DNA of 64,000 nt from Alisma plantago-aquatica (lineage: Eukaryota > Streptophyta > Magnoliopsida > Alismatales > Alismataceae). A program made the position numbers and the translations under genes. Positions within the stretch are counted from its first letter, which is position 1. Each line of letters opens with the position of its first letter. The DNA lies in the NCBI GenBank assembly GCA_963693085.1, contig OY856409.1:503831303-503895302 (forward strand), given 5' to 3'. Shown piece by piece: positions 25,190 through 37,248 of the stretch. The notes under the pieces were generated by a model. The model worked only from the letters and a program-made list of their open reading frames with translations, searched no databases and was not told the DNA's origin.

Positions 25190-26800
25190 CCACCAAACGG
25201 TCTTTGCTACATAAACCCCAAACGGTCTTGCACAAAAAGCCTCCAAACAGGCTAAGACCGTTTAGACCTCCAAAAGGTCTTACAAAAACCACTGAGACCA
25301 TTTTCCAAAGCTGGGGTTGAAACCGTTTAGTAAAGTAGGTGGTGAAGACCGTTTGTCCAAAGTTGACTTTTGAAACTGCAAGAACTCAACCGGTTTTGAA
25401 ACCGCATGCACCTAAACGGTTTGGGATCGTTTGGTCCCAAATGGTCTTGATACCATTTGGTCCCAAATGGTCTTGAGACCGTTTGGACTCAAACGGTATT
25501 GAGACCATTTGGTCCAAACCTCCTCAAAACCACAAGGACCAAAAAGGGTCTCAACCATTCCAATTAAATTAGGGTTTCCAAGATCGATTCCTTCATTGAT
25601 TGTAATCATGTTATCATTAATCAAATGGACCTATCACCATACCTCAATTGATTTAAGTAGGTCAACCTTCAACTGATTTGACCCTCAATTGACCCTCAAT
25701 TTATCATCAATTAGGGTTTGAATCAGTTGGTTTAGGGTTTGGAATCGTTGATCCTTCAACATTAATCAATGTGAGATTGGTTACTTTGAAACCATTGAAC
25801 CTTCATCCAAATTGGGCATGACCAGACCCCAAACGTTCTTGAGGTCATTTGGATGACCTCAAGATGGTCTTGAGACTGTTTTCCCATGTCAACAACAAAA
25901 TCCAAGTCAACCCATTAGGGTTTGGACCATTGGATTGATCACTAAATCAGCCATTGATTGCACTTCAACTTAGTACCTTTAGATCTTGAAACACCTAACC
26001 ATAGTCAACCCTAGACCTCCAAACGGTCTTGGGTGACCCCCAAACGGTCTTGGGATCGTTTGTATGACCTCCAAATGGTCTTGAGACCATTTTCCCATCA
26101 CATCATCATTAACCATGTCATTCAATTAGGGTTTGGATCCTAGGATTGGTCACCAAATCAACAACTGATTATACTTCAACTTAATATCTTTGGACCTTCA
26201 ATTGCTCAACCATACCTAACCATAGACCTCTAAATGGTCTTGGGTGATCACAAAACGATCTTGAGACCGTTTGGGTGATCCTCAAACGGTTTTGAAACCG
26301 TTTGGGTCAATCAACCCAAAGCATCAACTTATTCAATTGCAAAATCAGCACTTAGCCGATTAGGGTTTATACCATATGTTTGAATCTTCAAATACCTAAC
26401 CATACTCAACCCTAGACCTCCAAATGGTCTTGGTTGACCTCCAAAAGGTCTTGAGACCGTTTGGGTGATTCCCAAACGGTTTTGAAACCGTTTGGGTCAA
26501 TCAACCCAAGTTTCAAACTCAATCACTTATGAAATCAGCACTCAACCCGATTAGGGTTTAGGTGATTGATGGCCCTTCAACTCATGAACCAATTGGAGTT
26601 AATCAATAATAATTTATGGGTCATTAAACTAGATCATTATGAACAGATATCCAAATGGTAAACCCTGGTCAACATCACCAAACGGTCTTAAACCATTTGC
26701 TTCTATGCGGTTTAGTGAAACCGTTTCATTCCAAACGGTTTGAAACCGTTTGCTCCCAAAGGGTTTGTGAAACCGTTTGTACATTTGATTGAAACTATTT
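25190..26800. repeat. AAACGGT/ACCGTTT dyad array in A 3' LTR
   Basis: Dozens of half-sites CCAAACGGTCTTG and GACCGTTTGG, many paired as near-perfect palindromes. One type has arms CCAAACGGTCT and AGACCGTTTGG around TG; another has arms CCCAAACGGTTT and AAACCGTTTGGG around TG (perfect at 26471-26496). They sit in looser modules of about 180-220 bp that also contain CCTAACCATA and GATTAGGGTTT (module starts near 25993, 26214, 26395). Many half-sites read AAATGGT or ACCATTT, the products of C-to-T decay at the single CpG. The array is in both LTRs (see 35150-36740). Confidence 0.88.
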
Positions 26801-26933
26801 GGTCTAGATATTTGGGGAGGTGTGTTCTTATGATGATGTCATCATCATCAAGATCTAGACCCATGAAACATGCTGTGTTTTCCATGGAGATTGCATCAAT
26901 CAACCAAATCAATAATTGTAAATAGAGAAATGA

Positions 26934-26949
26934 TCATTATTTGATGGGG
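26934..26949. other. Left target duplication of the 27-kb insertion
   Basis: TCATTATTTGATGGGG here and at 27837-27852, perfect. The empty site is in the right LTR at about 36869-36884. Confidence 0.95.
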
Positions 26950-27836
26950 CAAGTGGGCCGTGACGGGCTCCCCTCACTCTGGCGATTAGGACGTAACCTC
27001 TCTATGTGGAGGTGGCTTGGGGGAGGGGCTTGGGCAACCAGTGATCACCAGCCATCTCCCCCAGGCTTTCCTCACCCGACGGTGAAGTTGGATCGTGGGC
27101 TAGGTGGCGTTCTTTGCTCATCTCCTCCTCCGTAACTGCCCCGATGACTCTGCGCTCCAGAAGATGGGTCCCTCAGTCGGTGGTGCTTCCGGTGGTGGAC
27201 TGTGGGACGTCTTCTCCAAGCCTCGCCGAGGTTGCCGTGGTTTCACCTTGGCTCCTCCTTATGGCCAACTCGACCTCCTAGGGGCTCCGAAGACTCCTTT
27301 CCCGACCCAACTGCCTCGGGTCTTTTCTCCGATTTCCTGTTGTGTTCTGTCTGTGTCTTTTTTTTTCTCTTTTGTCACTGATTTGGTCTTTGGTTAGGGC
27401 AAGTTCTTCTGCCACTCAGTCGCCGGTTTCTTTGGCGTTTATCTCCTATTGTTTGCAGGTTGTGTTATCCTCTCTTTCAGTGAGAGTTTCGAGTCCCTAG
27501 CTGTGCTAGGTCTTCTTTTGAATTGGGGAAATTTTCGTTGCTTTTGTCGTATGGATATACAGGCGGTGGAAACCTCTAGTGGTATTCTCTCTCAGTGGAA
27601 GACTACACCCCTTCATTGCAGGCTCAGGTTGAAGGAATCCCATTTGAAAAGCTGTTTGAATCATCTCCTTAGTTTAGGGATCAATGCAGAAGTGTTTTAT
27701 TCTCATTCCAATATGAGTGTGGGGGGTCTGTTGTTTCTGTACTAGATTGTTGTATGCTCTTTTAGAGGTGTTTCTCCTGGTTGTAGATGCCGTATGGCTT
27801 ATGAGTAATGATATTGCTCCAATTTGTTAAAAAAAA
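26950..27836 (+). mobile_element. 887-bp GC-rich retroposed element with A-tail
   Basis: Present only in the left A LTR, with a perfect 16-bp target duplication and a terminal A-run (27830-27836), so it inserted by LINE machinery in plus orientation. The first half is GC-rich (GGGCCGTGACGGGCTCCCC start); the second half is T-rich with a pyrimidine tract near 27355-27375. Its 3' end (TTGTTGTATGCTCTTTTAGA...) looks like a plant LINE 3' UTR. Short frames at 26941-27135, 27104-27397 and 27449-27745 have no recognisable motif. It is probably a short non-autonomous LINE derivative; a processed transcript is the alternative. Confidence 0.75.
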
Positions 27837-27852
27837 TCATTATTTGATGGGG
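27837..27852. other. Right target duplication of the 27-kb insertion
   Basis: TCATTATTTGATGGGG, partner of 26934-26949. Confidence 0.95.
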
Positions 27853-28200
27853 AATTGAATGCAATAACAAAATTAGGGTTTCAAGTTATAAAACCCGCCT
27901 CCAAGTGAGCTCCAAAGCTCCAAGATCACGCCAACAATGGTGTATGGAGCTTTTGCAACTCCCCTTAGGCTCGTACTCAAGCTTTTGGTTGAAAAGATTG
28001 GCTAGGGTTGAAGAGGAGATCGAAATAAGAAGAAATCAATGATTTATTTTTGATTTCCACCATGGAATCAAGGTGAAATGGGTCAAGAACCTTAACAAAA
28101 GATTGCGGGTCTTCCTCCTGGTCCTCCCTAGCTCCCTTGGTCAGTTTCCAAGAAAAGGGAAGAAGTGGGGTCGAAAAAGCCTTTGTTTGAGCTAGGAAAA

Positions 28201-28214
28201 GGTATTTTTATAAG
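28201..28214 (-). promoter_or_regulatory. Candidate TATA box of A 3' LTR
   Basis: Minus-strand CTTATAAAAATACC, about 0.9 kb into the LTR; the right LTR has CTTATAAAAAGACC at the same place. If used, U3 would be about 0.9 kb and the transcribed R-U5 part nearly 6 kb. Inference only. Confidence 0.35.
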
Positions 28215-29096
28215 AAATTCAATGAGAGAGAAAATACTTTATAAAAGTCTTTTAATTCCAAAATTATTGCCACCTTCTCCCCCTTGGTTTCTTGTATACA
28301 AAGGCATATCTATCCCCGCCGAGCTCCCTTCCATTATCCAAGAATAAAGGGAAAAGAAATTAAGCACCTTAACCCTTATAATATTAATATCCATTTTTAA
28401 GTGGAATTTCTTTTTCTTATAATAATGGTGAGTGGATTTCACCTCCTTAGGATATGCTCGTGCTTTTGCAAGGCTTAAGATAGTCCACACACATATGAAT
28501 CCAACCATATTAATTTTGGTTGAAGGTCCTTCAAATTATTTTATTTATTTTTGCATTAAATCAAATTAGGGTTTCAATTAGGCTTAAATCTTGATTATTT
28601 TAATATCAAGATTCTCTCTCCTCCAACTTAATTCAAATGAGGCGCCCCTCTTATTTTCTTTGATCTAAATGATGTCAAGAAATATTAGGGACCTTATTGA
28701 AGTGGTAATTTGCATATTGAGCCCTATGTTTTGGGTAAATTGCACTTTACACCAAAACTAGGTTTTAATGCACAAACATTGCTCTACAAGCTTTATCTTG
28801 GTGCCCAATCTTGTGGAAACCATACCACTACATCATATTCATTATTATGATGTCTCAACATCAGAGGAAAATATTTTGTATGTAACATTTGCAAGTTAAC
28901 CCCTTAATTTAGGTAATTTGCACATTAGTCCAAAATAAGCGAACATTGCTTCAACATTATTCAATCAGGACCAAAATTGAAACATAAGCTCCTCTTGAGC
29001 CTTAATTACTTTTCACCAAATAAGATTAAGCATATAACCATCTTTCTTAATCAAAACTCCTAGGGTTAAAGCATAACCCAGGTTAGGGATGTTACA

Positions 29097-29150
29097 AATT
29101 ATAAACCCCTAACAAGGATTCCATCCCCGAAATCCCATATATAGGGAAAC
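29097..29150 (-). pseudogene. Pol C-terminus / polypurine remnant before the A 3' LTR
   Basis: Minus-strand ATTTCGGGGATGGAATCC, then TTGTTAGGGG, then TTTATAAT directly precedes the LTR start TGTAACATCCC. In Del/Tekay-type chromoviruses a segment like ATTTCGAGGACGAAATTC, a G-rich purine run and TGTAACA lie in this order. The match suggests A descends from that lineage and kept the very end of pol and a weakened polypurine tract while the rest of pol was lost. The tract is interrupted by T residues. Confidence 0.6.
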
Positions 29151-30560
29151 AAATATTATTCATGCATCATATCATCATGTCATCACATAAAATCTCATTT
29201 TTATGGAGACACCATAGAGTTTTGATCAATACAAAGTTATCCCACACAAGGTTTTCACAGAATCTTTTATACATGACACTTACTCCATAGTTCTTTATTA
29301 TTGACTGTGGAGTAAATTCTATGTCAAGTAACACTTTCCTTATTACTTGTACTAACTATTTCATTAGTTGTATATTTTATTATCATAAAGAGATGTTACT
29401 TATCAATTAAGAACTTATCTCAAAGACATCATTAATTTTTATGTTTGTGCAAAGCATAAACTCTTAACATGTGAGGTTCATAATATTTTGCATGATCAAT
29501 CTAATTTCATAGTTGACCATTCCAGATAGTCAACATAGATCATCTGATATTTCTTCAGATATCAGGATTTATTACTTTGATACCTATTACATGTGCTTAA
29601 AACACATCACATCTTTATCTTCCTTTCCTCTTGGGACATTTCTTGTCACATATATCTTCATCTTGGAGCCAAAGTCCAAGATAAACTGATACCTTTCTAA
29701 GTATTCATCACATAAACATCTTTATATTATACGCATCAAGTGTCCTAAGACCCACTTGATTGTCATGTCCCTGAAAGGAAAGAGAATCAAGGAATCATAT
29801 TCCTCTAATTATTTCAAGTATTTTCATCTATTCATGAATAATTACTCTTTTATCTCATCCTAGGTTCCTTGCCCACATCATAGGAATCCATAAGGATGAT
29901 TACATAACATTATTCCCTTCCTTATTGTTATCTAGTATGTTTATGATCATCTCATGATCTCGTCATATTTTTCCCATTTCTTCATTATGAAAAAGATCTT
30001 TATTATACTTACATCTTTATTGGACATGGATCATCTCCCTTGGTCCCATTCTTGTCTTATGAGGAATATACTTTTATTTCCTCATACAAACATGCTCATC
30101 TGAGATTATCTTAGATTTCTCTTTCTTATGCTTAGGATAGGACACATTTATTTATTCCATATTTCTTATTTCATGATACTCATCAGATTGTATCAAAATG
30201 ACTACTTGATCAGAGTAATAAAAAAGATTACAATCTAAGAGTTTCCATACTTGCTTTATCATCAATAGTTGTATACCTGGCCAGGGTATATAAATACTGA
30301 GATAAGGTAGTATGCACTTATATACTGTCATATTCCTTCCTTTTCATATTATCACAAGTATAAGACTTGACATTACTATATTTTATCCAGACGTCTCTTC
30401 AATACCTCATCTTCTTCTCATAGAGGTAAGAGCAACATGAATCATCTATAATGTTTATTATGCAAAATATAAGTCCTCATAGGACTAATCAAAGAAAATT
30501 CAGTTAATTACCTTCTCATTTTAACCCAGGAAACCATAAAAGACATATTAGAATGACATT
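29151..30560 (-). other. Noncoding interior of element A
   Basis: AT-rich on both strands with no frame above about 60 codons and no RT, RNase H, integrase or protease motif found. This replaces the roughly 3-4 kb pol expected in an autonomous relative. Confidence 0.7.
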
Positions 30561-30568
30561 TATTTTGT

Positions 30569-31250
30569 CTAACCTGTCATGATTCGTGGATTATTCATTT
30601 CCTCAGGCCGACTCTGCCTCAGAGGTTGATTCACCATAACATTTCTGGCGGAACAATTTCTTACCAGATGTCCTTCCTGTCTACATTGGTAGCAAATCCT
30701 GGGTGCTAGATGTGGTTTAGAGGATTCTTTCCCCTTTCTAGATAACCATTGCCTTGGTGCACTAGGCCCTAGTTGTACTGGCAGTACCAAAAACTTCTTC
30801 TTTTTGGAACTACTAGGCCTCTATTCCTGGATTTGGATAGGCCTTTTCTCAATTCTTCTCTTCCTTGTTCTTTATTGGACAATTCTTTACAATATGTCCA
30901 GGCTCTCCACACCTATAACAAATTCTACTTTTAGATCGTAACCTATTCCTTCCCACCTTTTCTATTACTTCCTCATGTTGATGTGGATTGGGAATCCTAT
31001 TGGAGCCCATAACTTCATTATTGGGGGTTGGTAATCTGGGTTGCATTGCTAATGCACGATCTACTATATGTATCATAGCTGTCCTGAATTGCTCAAACAT
31101 AGCAAGGAAAGTTGGGCTCTCTATCATGGCTAGGTCAAACTGGGGATGTGCAGATGTATGTTCTTCTCTGCTCTGATCCCCTACATCCCTTCTTGATGCA
31201 ACATTGCTGCTTTCTACAACAAACTCCTTATGTGACCCAGTCATCTTCAA
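30569..31250 (-). pseudogene. Gag remnant of element A with two zinc knuckles
   Basis: The first frame, 31250 to 30849, gives 133 residues. Its N-terminal part has FLAMFEQFRTAMIHIVDRAL (about 48-67); a basic stretch (RNRLRSKSR) and a CCHC knuckle at C111, C114, H119, C124 follow. A second frame, 30790 to 30569, has another CCHC knuckle (C33, C36, H41, C46). The two frames differ by a frameshift. A Ty3/gypsy gag normally has a capsid domain of about 150-200 residues between the N-terminal part and the knuckles; here it is missing. Zinc knuckles bind element RNA during packaging. The gag starts about 110 bases after the primer site, the usual place. Capsid would have to come in trans, or the ORF is simply decayed. 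Confidence 0.8.
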
Positions 31251-31357
31251 GTTCTTCTATCCTATATGAGTAGAAGACACTATCAGATACACTGGAAGAC
31301 ACTAGAACACCCTCTACTACCGTAGTCCTATGTCTCTGTAGACTCAGCGAACCTAGA

Positions 31358-31369
31358 GCTCTGATACCA
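31358..31369 (-). promoter_or_regulatory. Primer-binding site of element A (initiator-Met tRNA)
   Basis: Minus-strand TGGTATCAGAGC, 6 bases after the 5' LTR end at 31376. Twelve bases match the plant initiator-Met tRNA primer site. It fixes the minus orientation of the element and the inner border of the LTR. Confidence 0.92.
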
Positions 31370-34339
31370 CTAAATTGTGGCATCCAATTTATAAAACACA
31401 AGATTAATTAAGCGGAAGCAAATCATTTGTAGCGGATTACTGAAAATCACTAAAAATTAAAACTTTTTGAAAAGAGATCCAAACATAGGAAACTCTTCCA
31501 TTAAGAACCAAAGTATAATATTTACATTCTGATCCACTAGTACAATACATGTACTATCTTTTCTCAAGGATTACAACATCAACTGTCCTATAACATTATA
31601 TACAGACAACATAAAACATCAAGGCATCAAGCCAAAATCTCATATCGATTCATTTAAAACACTGACTACCGACTCTGAGGACCTGAGAGTACAGAGACGA
31701 CACATAGAACTACTATCTATACAAGACTTGGCAGCTAGTGCCTCCACCTGAGTCATCACTGCTGTCTTTGATACTGTTGTAGCCTTTCCCTTGCTATAGG
31801 GTTCCTGCTTCTTCTTCTGCATTTACCTAAAAACATTCGATCCCACGGGGGTGAGACAATTGTAAATTTCCCTAGCAGAAGATATAACTCTCTGCCAAAA
31901 CATTGTTATAGAAGTTTACTATAATTAAAACTAAACAGGAGTTCTTATAAATTAACAACAACATTAATCATTGAATAAATAGAGTAAGGTAATATCTTTT
32001 CCTAAGGAGAGCATTGTATCTACTCATGGTAGATTCATAATTCACATATCTACTTGCATTGAATGTAAAGAGATATGAATAACATTTATCGACTAGGGAT
32101 GCACAAAAGAAATATAACATTAGCCAATGAATTTCCGTATTCAATCCTTAAGCAAACATGCTATACGGCTGATTACATTTTACAATCACATTTATGCCCT
32201 GAGGAGATGAGGTATACCGCTCATACTCCAACCGACCATTGCGAAGTCGAAATCGGTACCATACAAGGTCAAAGGTAGAGCCAGCTACCAATACCTCCCA
32301 TATCTTGGTCAGTGTGAGATCACATGCAGGACATCTTGTGTCTCTGCTATATATATAGCTTTCCAGGGTATACTGGAAACTTCACTATTAGAGTTACAGT
32401 GGCGTGCTGCACTCTCTTCACGATCGTGAGATTTCATGTTTATCTCCATCGATCTGGCATTAACATTATTGGGAGATGTGTACTTCATCTGTCCCAATCT
32501 TTGGGAGATTCGTGATAAATCCATCCCGGTGCAAGTAATGAAGGATTGAGAGGTTTGTTATTTACCTTTCTTCAATTCCCTCATTAGGACGTCAGGATAT
32601 ATTCGCCCATTACCCCCACATATTCAAAATATGCGTTCTGGGTTTTGCCGTGGAGAACTTGTTTCACCATCACCTACTGCTGACGATGATGGATCTATGG
32701 TCAGGGCTCTACATGATATGATTTCACTTAATTAGTTAAGTACATTAGCATATTCTTTTAGCATCAGTCAAGTTCTCAAACATAACTTATTCAGACAAAT
32801 GCTATAAGGAAACATGTACTATTTTCACCAATCACTTTCTCAGTCCTTATAGGACATTGGGATCTTAGTCCCTCATTTCATTTCCTTTGAAAGTTCACAT
32901 CCCTCAACTACATCATTATCATACTTATCAACTTTGGGTATTTATACCCTCAATTCATCACTATCACTGTTACCACTTGTTAGGTAACCATTACCTCCAG
33001 GTCCTCAGACCGAGGTATGCATAATACTTGTTACACAAGTATCTCACATGGCTCTCAAAGCCTATTAAATGTTTTGCCGCCCTTCACTAGGCAACAACTT
33101 ACTCATGGAACTCATAAGGTTCATGCACATTTTGTTACTTTTACTAAGCAACAACAACATTAGGCACATAAGGCCATACAACATGTTTATTATATGAAGG
33201 TCATAGCTCATATCTGGCTATGTTCATCATCTCATGATGTCTACATGATTAATAGACATGATAACAATCATGTAAGTCATTTGTCACATCATATGAAACA
33301 TTAGTAACACCAACATCCTTTATCAGGATTAGGGTTATCTATCAATTAGGGCTTTCCATTCCCTTTACCCAAAATTAGGGTTAGGATTTCCCATCATGCT
33401 TTAATTAGGGTTCCATGCTCACATTATTAGTTCAACCCTAATGTATTGCTCCACACCTCTGGGAGTATTTAAAGATATCATAAGTATTTGCTTATGATCA
33501 ATATTCTCATCATATATCATTAATGATTATCAATTCAAGGTATGAGTTCATTTCTCATCCTTGTCATGGTATGATTGCATCACACTCATTGATTTGGCTT
33601 AGTCCCATTCTCAAGGTTTATTAATCAACATTTATCAAAGTACATTGAGTTCATTACATCTTTATTGTAACAATTATATGTATTACACACTCCATGTGTT
33701 TCTTATCCAAGGATATTGGATTAGAGGTTCATCAAGGAATGTCTACCCTAAAATGCTGAACGTGATATCTATCATGTGGTATCAGTTTCTTCTCATTTAC
33801 ATCTTACTTAAATAGATCAACTAACCTTGTATTAAGGTATTTCCCTCTTATTACTTTATCCTCTAACTTGTCACTTTCTTCATATGGTGTATATATTTTA
33901 CTTATTGGAATTGTCCAACTATCTTTAATGATATGGACTTATCCAATGGTTAGGCATTGTTGATATAGAATAAATCATTATCAACCACTTTAGGTATCTC
34001 AACCCATAGGATGTTATTCACTCCATTGTATAATAGTGTATACATCACTCCTAAGAGTTTCATATCCTTATCTTTGTAAGATGTATAGGATTGTTACACA
34101 TACATGAAATTAGATATATAATGATCAAGGCATCATCTTGTCCTTTAGACCCTTATTCATTAGGGTATCAACACTATCATTCATGTAGTTCATCAACTTT
34201 ACCCTTCATGGTTATAACATCCTCATCTTACTTGATTATAAATACCACTTCCTACTTTAGTATATTGGCCATTATATCATGACTATGGTTGCACATATCA
34301 CTATATGGTAACATCCTGGATTTAAGTCTCACTTCACAT

Positions 34340-34830
34340 CATTCTTTAGGGTTTCCATAATATTACTCTTAATTAGGGTTTCACATAACATTACCCTAGG
34401 TTAAGGTTTCTCATAACATTAATCTTAATTAAGGGTTCTCATAGCATTACCCTCAATTAGGATTTATCATGGATTCACCCTCAATTACGGTTTAAATTCA
34501 ATGACCCACGATTAGGGTTTACTATTCACATCACTTCACCCTAGTTTAGGGTTTATTACCAACATTCCATATTTAAGGTTTAATATTCACATTACATCAC
34601 CCTAGAATATGGTTTATTACCAAAAACCCATAATTAGGGTTTACTATTCACCCCGAGTAGGAGTGATCGTCAAAGTACTTTGAATTAAGGTTTGTCATGT
34701 CATCACTATGAATTAGTATCATACTATCATCATGTATTGGGATTACTTCCATTAATTCCCTCAGTTAGGGTTATGATTCATTATACTTCATAATTAGGGT
34801 TTCATGATCTCACTATCATGGATCATACCC
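34340..34830. repeat. Telobox-like motif cluster in A 5' LTR
   Basis: Counterpart of 22300-22790. ATTAGGGTTT occurs near 34371, 34511, 34635 and 34793, with variants between. Some copies differ from the left LTR by point changes (for example AATTACGGTTTA near 34486). Confidence 0.75.
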
Positions 34831-35149
34831 TAATTAGACATTCATCTATAATAGAAGTCCATTGCATGATTAACATTCATGTATGAAGTCCTTTCTCTCT
34901 CATCCTCTATAAGATGATGTTTACTTCAGCCTTGATTAGGCTAAGTCAACTCAATCTTGAAGAAGATTTGACATCATGGGTTATGTCATCATCACCATGA
35001 TCATTAATGCTTGATTATTTAAAGGTTACTAATCACCCTATCTTATTAGGATACAAACACTATAATCATCTTTGATTACATAATGTATTAGTCAATTGAT
35101 CAACTTGTCCTTTGACCTCTTTAAGTACTCATGCGGTTTTGGTTGATTA

Positions 35150-36740
35150 TCCACCAAATGGTCTTGGCTACATAAACCCCAAACGGTCTTGCACAAAAAG
35201 CCTCCAAACAGGCTAAGACCGTTTAGACCTCCAAACGGTCTTGCACAAACCATTGATACCAATTGCCAAAGCTGGGGTTGAAATCATTTAGTAAAGTAGG
35301 TGGTGAAGACCGTTTGCCCAAAGTTGACTTTTGAAACCGCACGAACTCAACCGGTTTTGAAACCGCATGCACCTAAACGGTTTGGGATCGTTTGGTCCCA
35401 AACGGTCTGGAGACGGTTTGGGCTCAAATGGTCTTGAGTCCGTTTGGTCCAAACCTCCTGAAAACTGCAAGGACCAAAAAGGGTCTCAACCATTCCAATT
35501 AAATTAGGGTTTCCAAGATCGATTCCTTCATTGATTGTAATCATGTTATCATTAATCCAATGGACCTATCACCATACCTCAATTGAGTTAAGTAGGTCAA
35601 CCTTCAACTTATTTGACCCTCAATTGACCCTCAATTGATCATCAATTAGGGTTTGAATCAATTGGTTTAGGGTTTGGAATCGTTGATCCTTCAACATTAA
35701 TCAATGTGAGTTTGGTTACTTTGAAACCATTGAACCTTCATCCAAATTGGGCATGAACTGACCCCAAACGGTCTTGAGGTCATTTGGATGACCTCCAAAT
35801 GGTCTTGAGACCGTTTTCCCATGTCAACATCAAAATCCAAGTCAACCCATTAGGGTTTGGACCATTGGATTGATCACCAAATCAGCCATTGATTGCACTT
35901 CAACTTAGTACCTTTAGATCTTCAAACACCTAACCATAGTCAACCCTAGACCTCCAAACGGTCTTGGGTGACCCCCAAACGGTCTTGGGATCATTTGGAT
36001 TACCTCCAAACGGTCTTGAGACCGTTTTCCCATCACATCATCATTAACTATGTCATTCAATTAGGGTTTGGATCCTAGGATTGGTCACCAAATCAACAAT
36101 TGATTATACTTCAACTTAATATCTTTGGACCTTCAATTTCTCAACCATACCTAACCATAGACCTCCAAATGGTATTGGGTGATCACCAAACGGTCTTGAT
36201 ACCGTTTGGGTGATCCCCTAATTGTTTTGAAACCATTTGGGTCAATCAACCCAAAACATCAACTTATTCAATTGCAAAATCAGCACTTAGCCGATTAGGG
36301 TTTATACCATATGTTTGAATCTTCAAATACCTAACCATACTCAACCCTAGACCTTCAAATGGTGTTGGTTGACCTACAAACGGTCTTGAGACCGTTTGGG
36401 TGATTCCCAAACGGTTTTGAAACCGTTTGGGTCAATCAACCCAAGTTTCAAACCCAATCACGTATGAAATCAACACTCAACCCGATTTGGGTTTAGGTGA
36501 TTGATGGCCCTTCAACTCATGAACCAATTGGAGTTAATCAATAATAATTGATGGGTCATTAACCTAGATCATTATGAACAAATCTCCAAATGGTCAACCC
36601 TGGTCAACATCACCAAACGGTCTTTAAGCGTTTGCTTCTATGCGGTTTAGTGAAACTGTTTCATTCCAAACGGTTTGAAACCGTTTGCTCCCAAACAGTT
36701 TGTGAAACCGTTTGGACATTTGATTGAAACCGTTTGGTCT
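35150..36740. repeat. AAACGGT/ACCGTTT dyad array in A 5' LTR
   Basis: Counterpart of 25190-26800. The perfect 26-bp palindrome is conserved at 36406-36431. Several half-sites are CpG here and TpG/CpA in the other LTR, and vice versa. Confidence 0.88.
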
Positions 36741-37230
36741 AGATATTTGGGGAGGTGTGTGATTATGATGATGTCATCATATTCAAGCTCTAGACCCACG
36801 AAACCTGCTGTGATTTCCATGGAGACTGCATCAATCAACCAAATCAATAATTGTAAATAGAGAAATGATCATTATTTGATGGGGAATTGAATGCAATAAC
36901 AAAATTAGGGTTTCAAGTTATAAAACCTGCCTCCAAGTGAGATCCAAAGATCCAAGATCACTCCAACAATGGTGGATGAAGCTTTTGCAACTCCCCTTAG
37001 GCTCGTCCTCAAGCTTTTGGTTGAAAAGATTGGCTAGGGTTGAAGAGGAGATTGAAATAAGAAGAAATCAATGATTTATTTTCGATTTCCACCATGGAAT
37101 CAAGGTGAAATGGGTCAAGAAACTTAACAACAGGTTGGGAGTCTTCCTCCTGGTCCTCCCTAGATCCCTTGGTCGGTTTCCAAGCAAATGGAAGAAGTGG
37201 GGTCGAAAAAGCCTTTGTTTGGGCTAGGAA

Positions 37231-37248
37231 AAGGTCTTTTTATAAGAA
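37231..37248 (-). promoter_or_regulatory. Candidate TATA box of A 5' LTR
   Basis: Minus-strand CTTATAAAAAGACC, same position in the LTR as 28201-28214. Unconfirmed. Confidence 0.35.

Larger units (their letters stand above)
19338..29096 (-). repeat. 3' LTR of element A (left copy, with two insertions)
   Basis: Matches 31376-38129 throughout except for retroposed insertions at 23013-25067 and 26950-27836 and a roughly 30-bp length difference near 25430-25470. From the U5 end (19338): a part with TCACCCCTGTGGGATCC-like leader sequence (minus sense, about 19790), a long AT-rich part (20500-22300), the telobox cluster, the dyad array, and the U3 part with a TATA candidate near 28205. A 67-codon frame at 20036-20239 is shared with 32075-32278 only because these are LTR copies. 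Confidence 0.92.

Noticed and set aside
25190..26800. CRISPR array
   Set aside because: The repeats are palindromic half-sites at irregular spacing without unique spacers of constant length, in a plant LTR.
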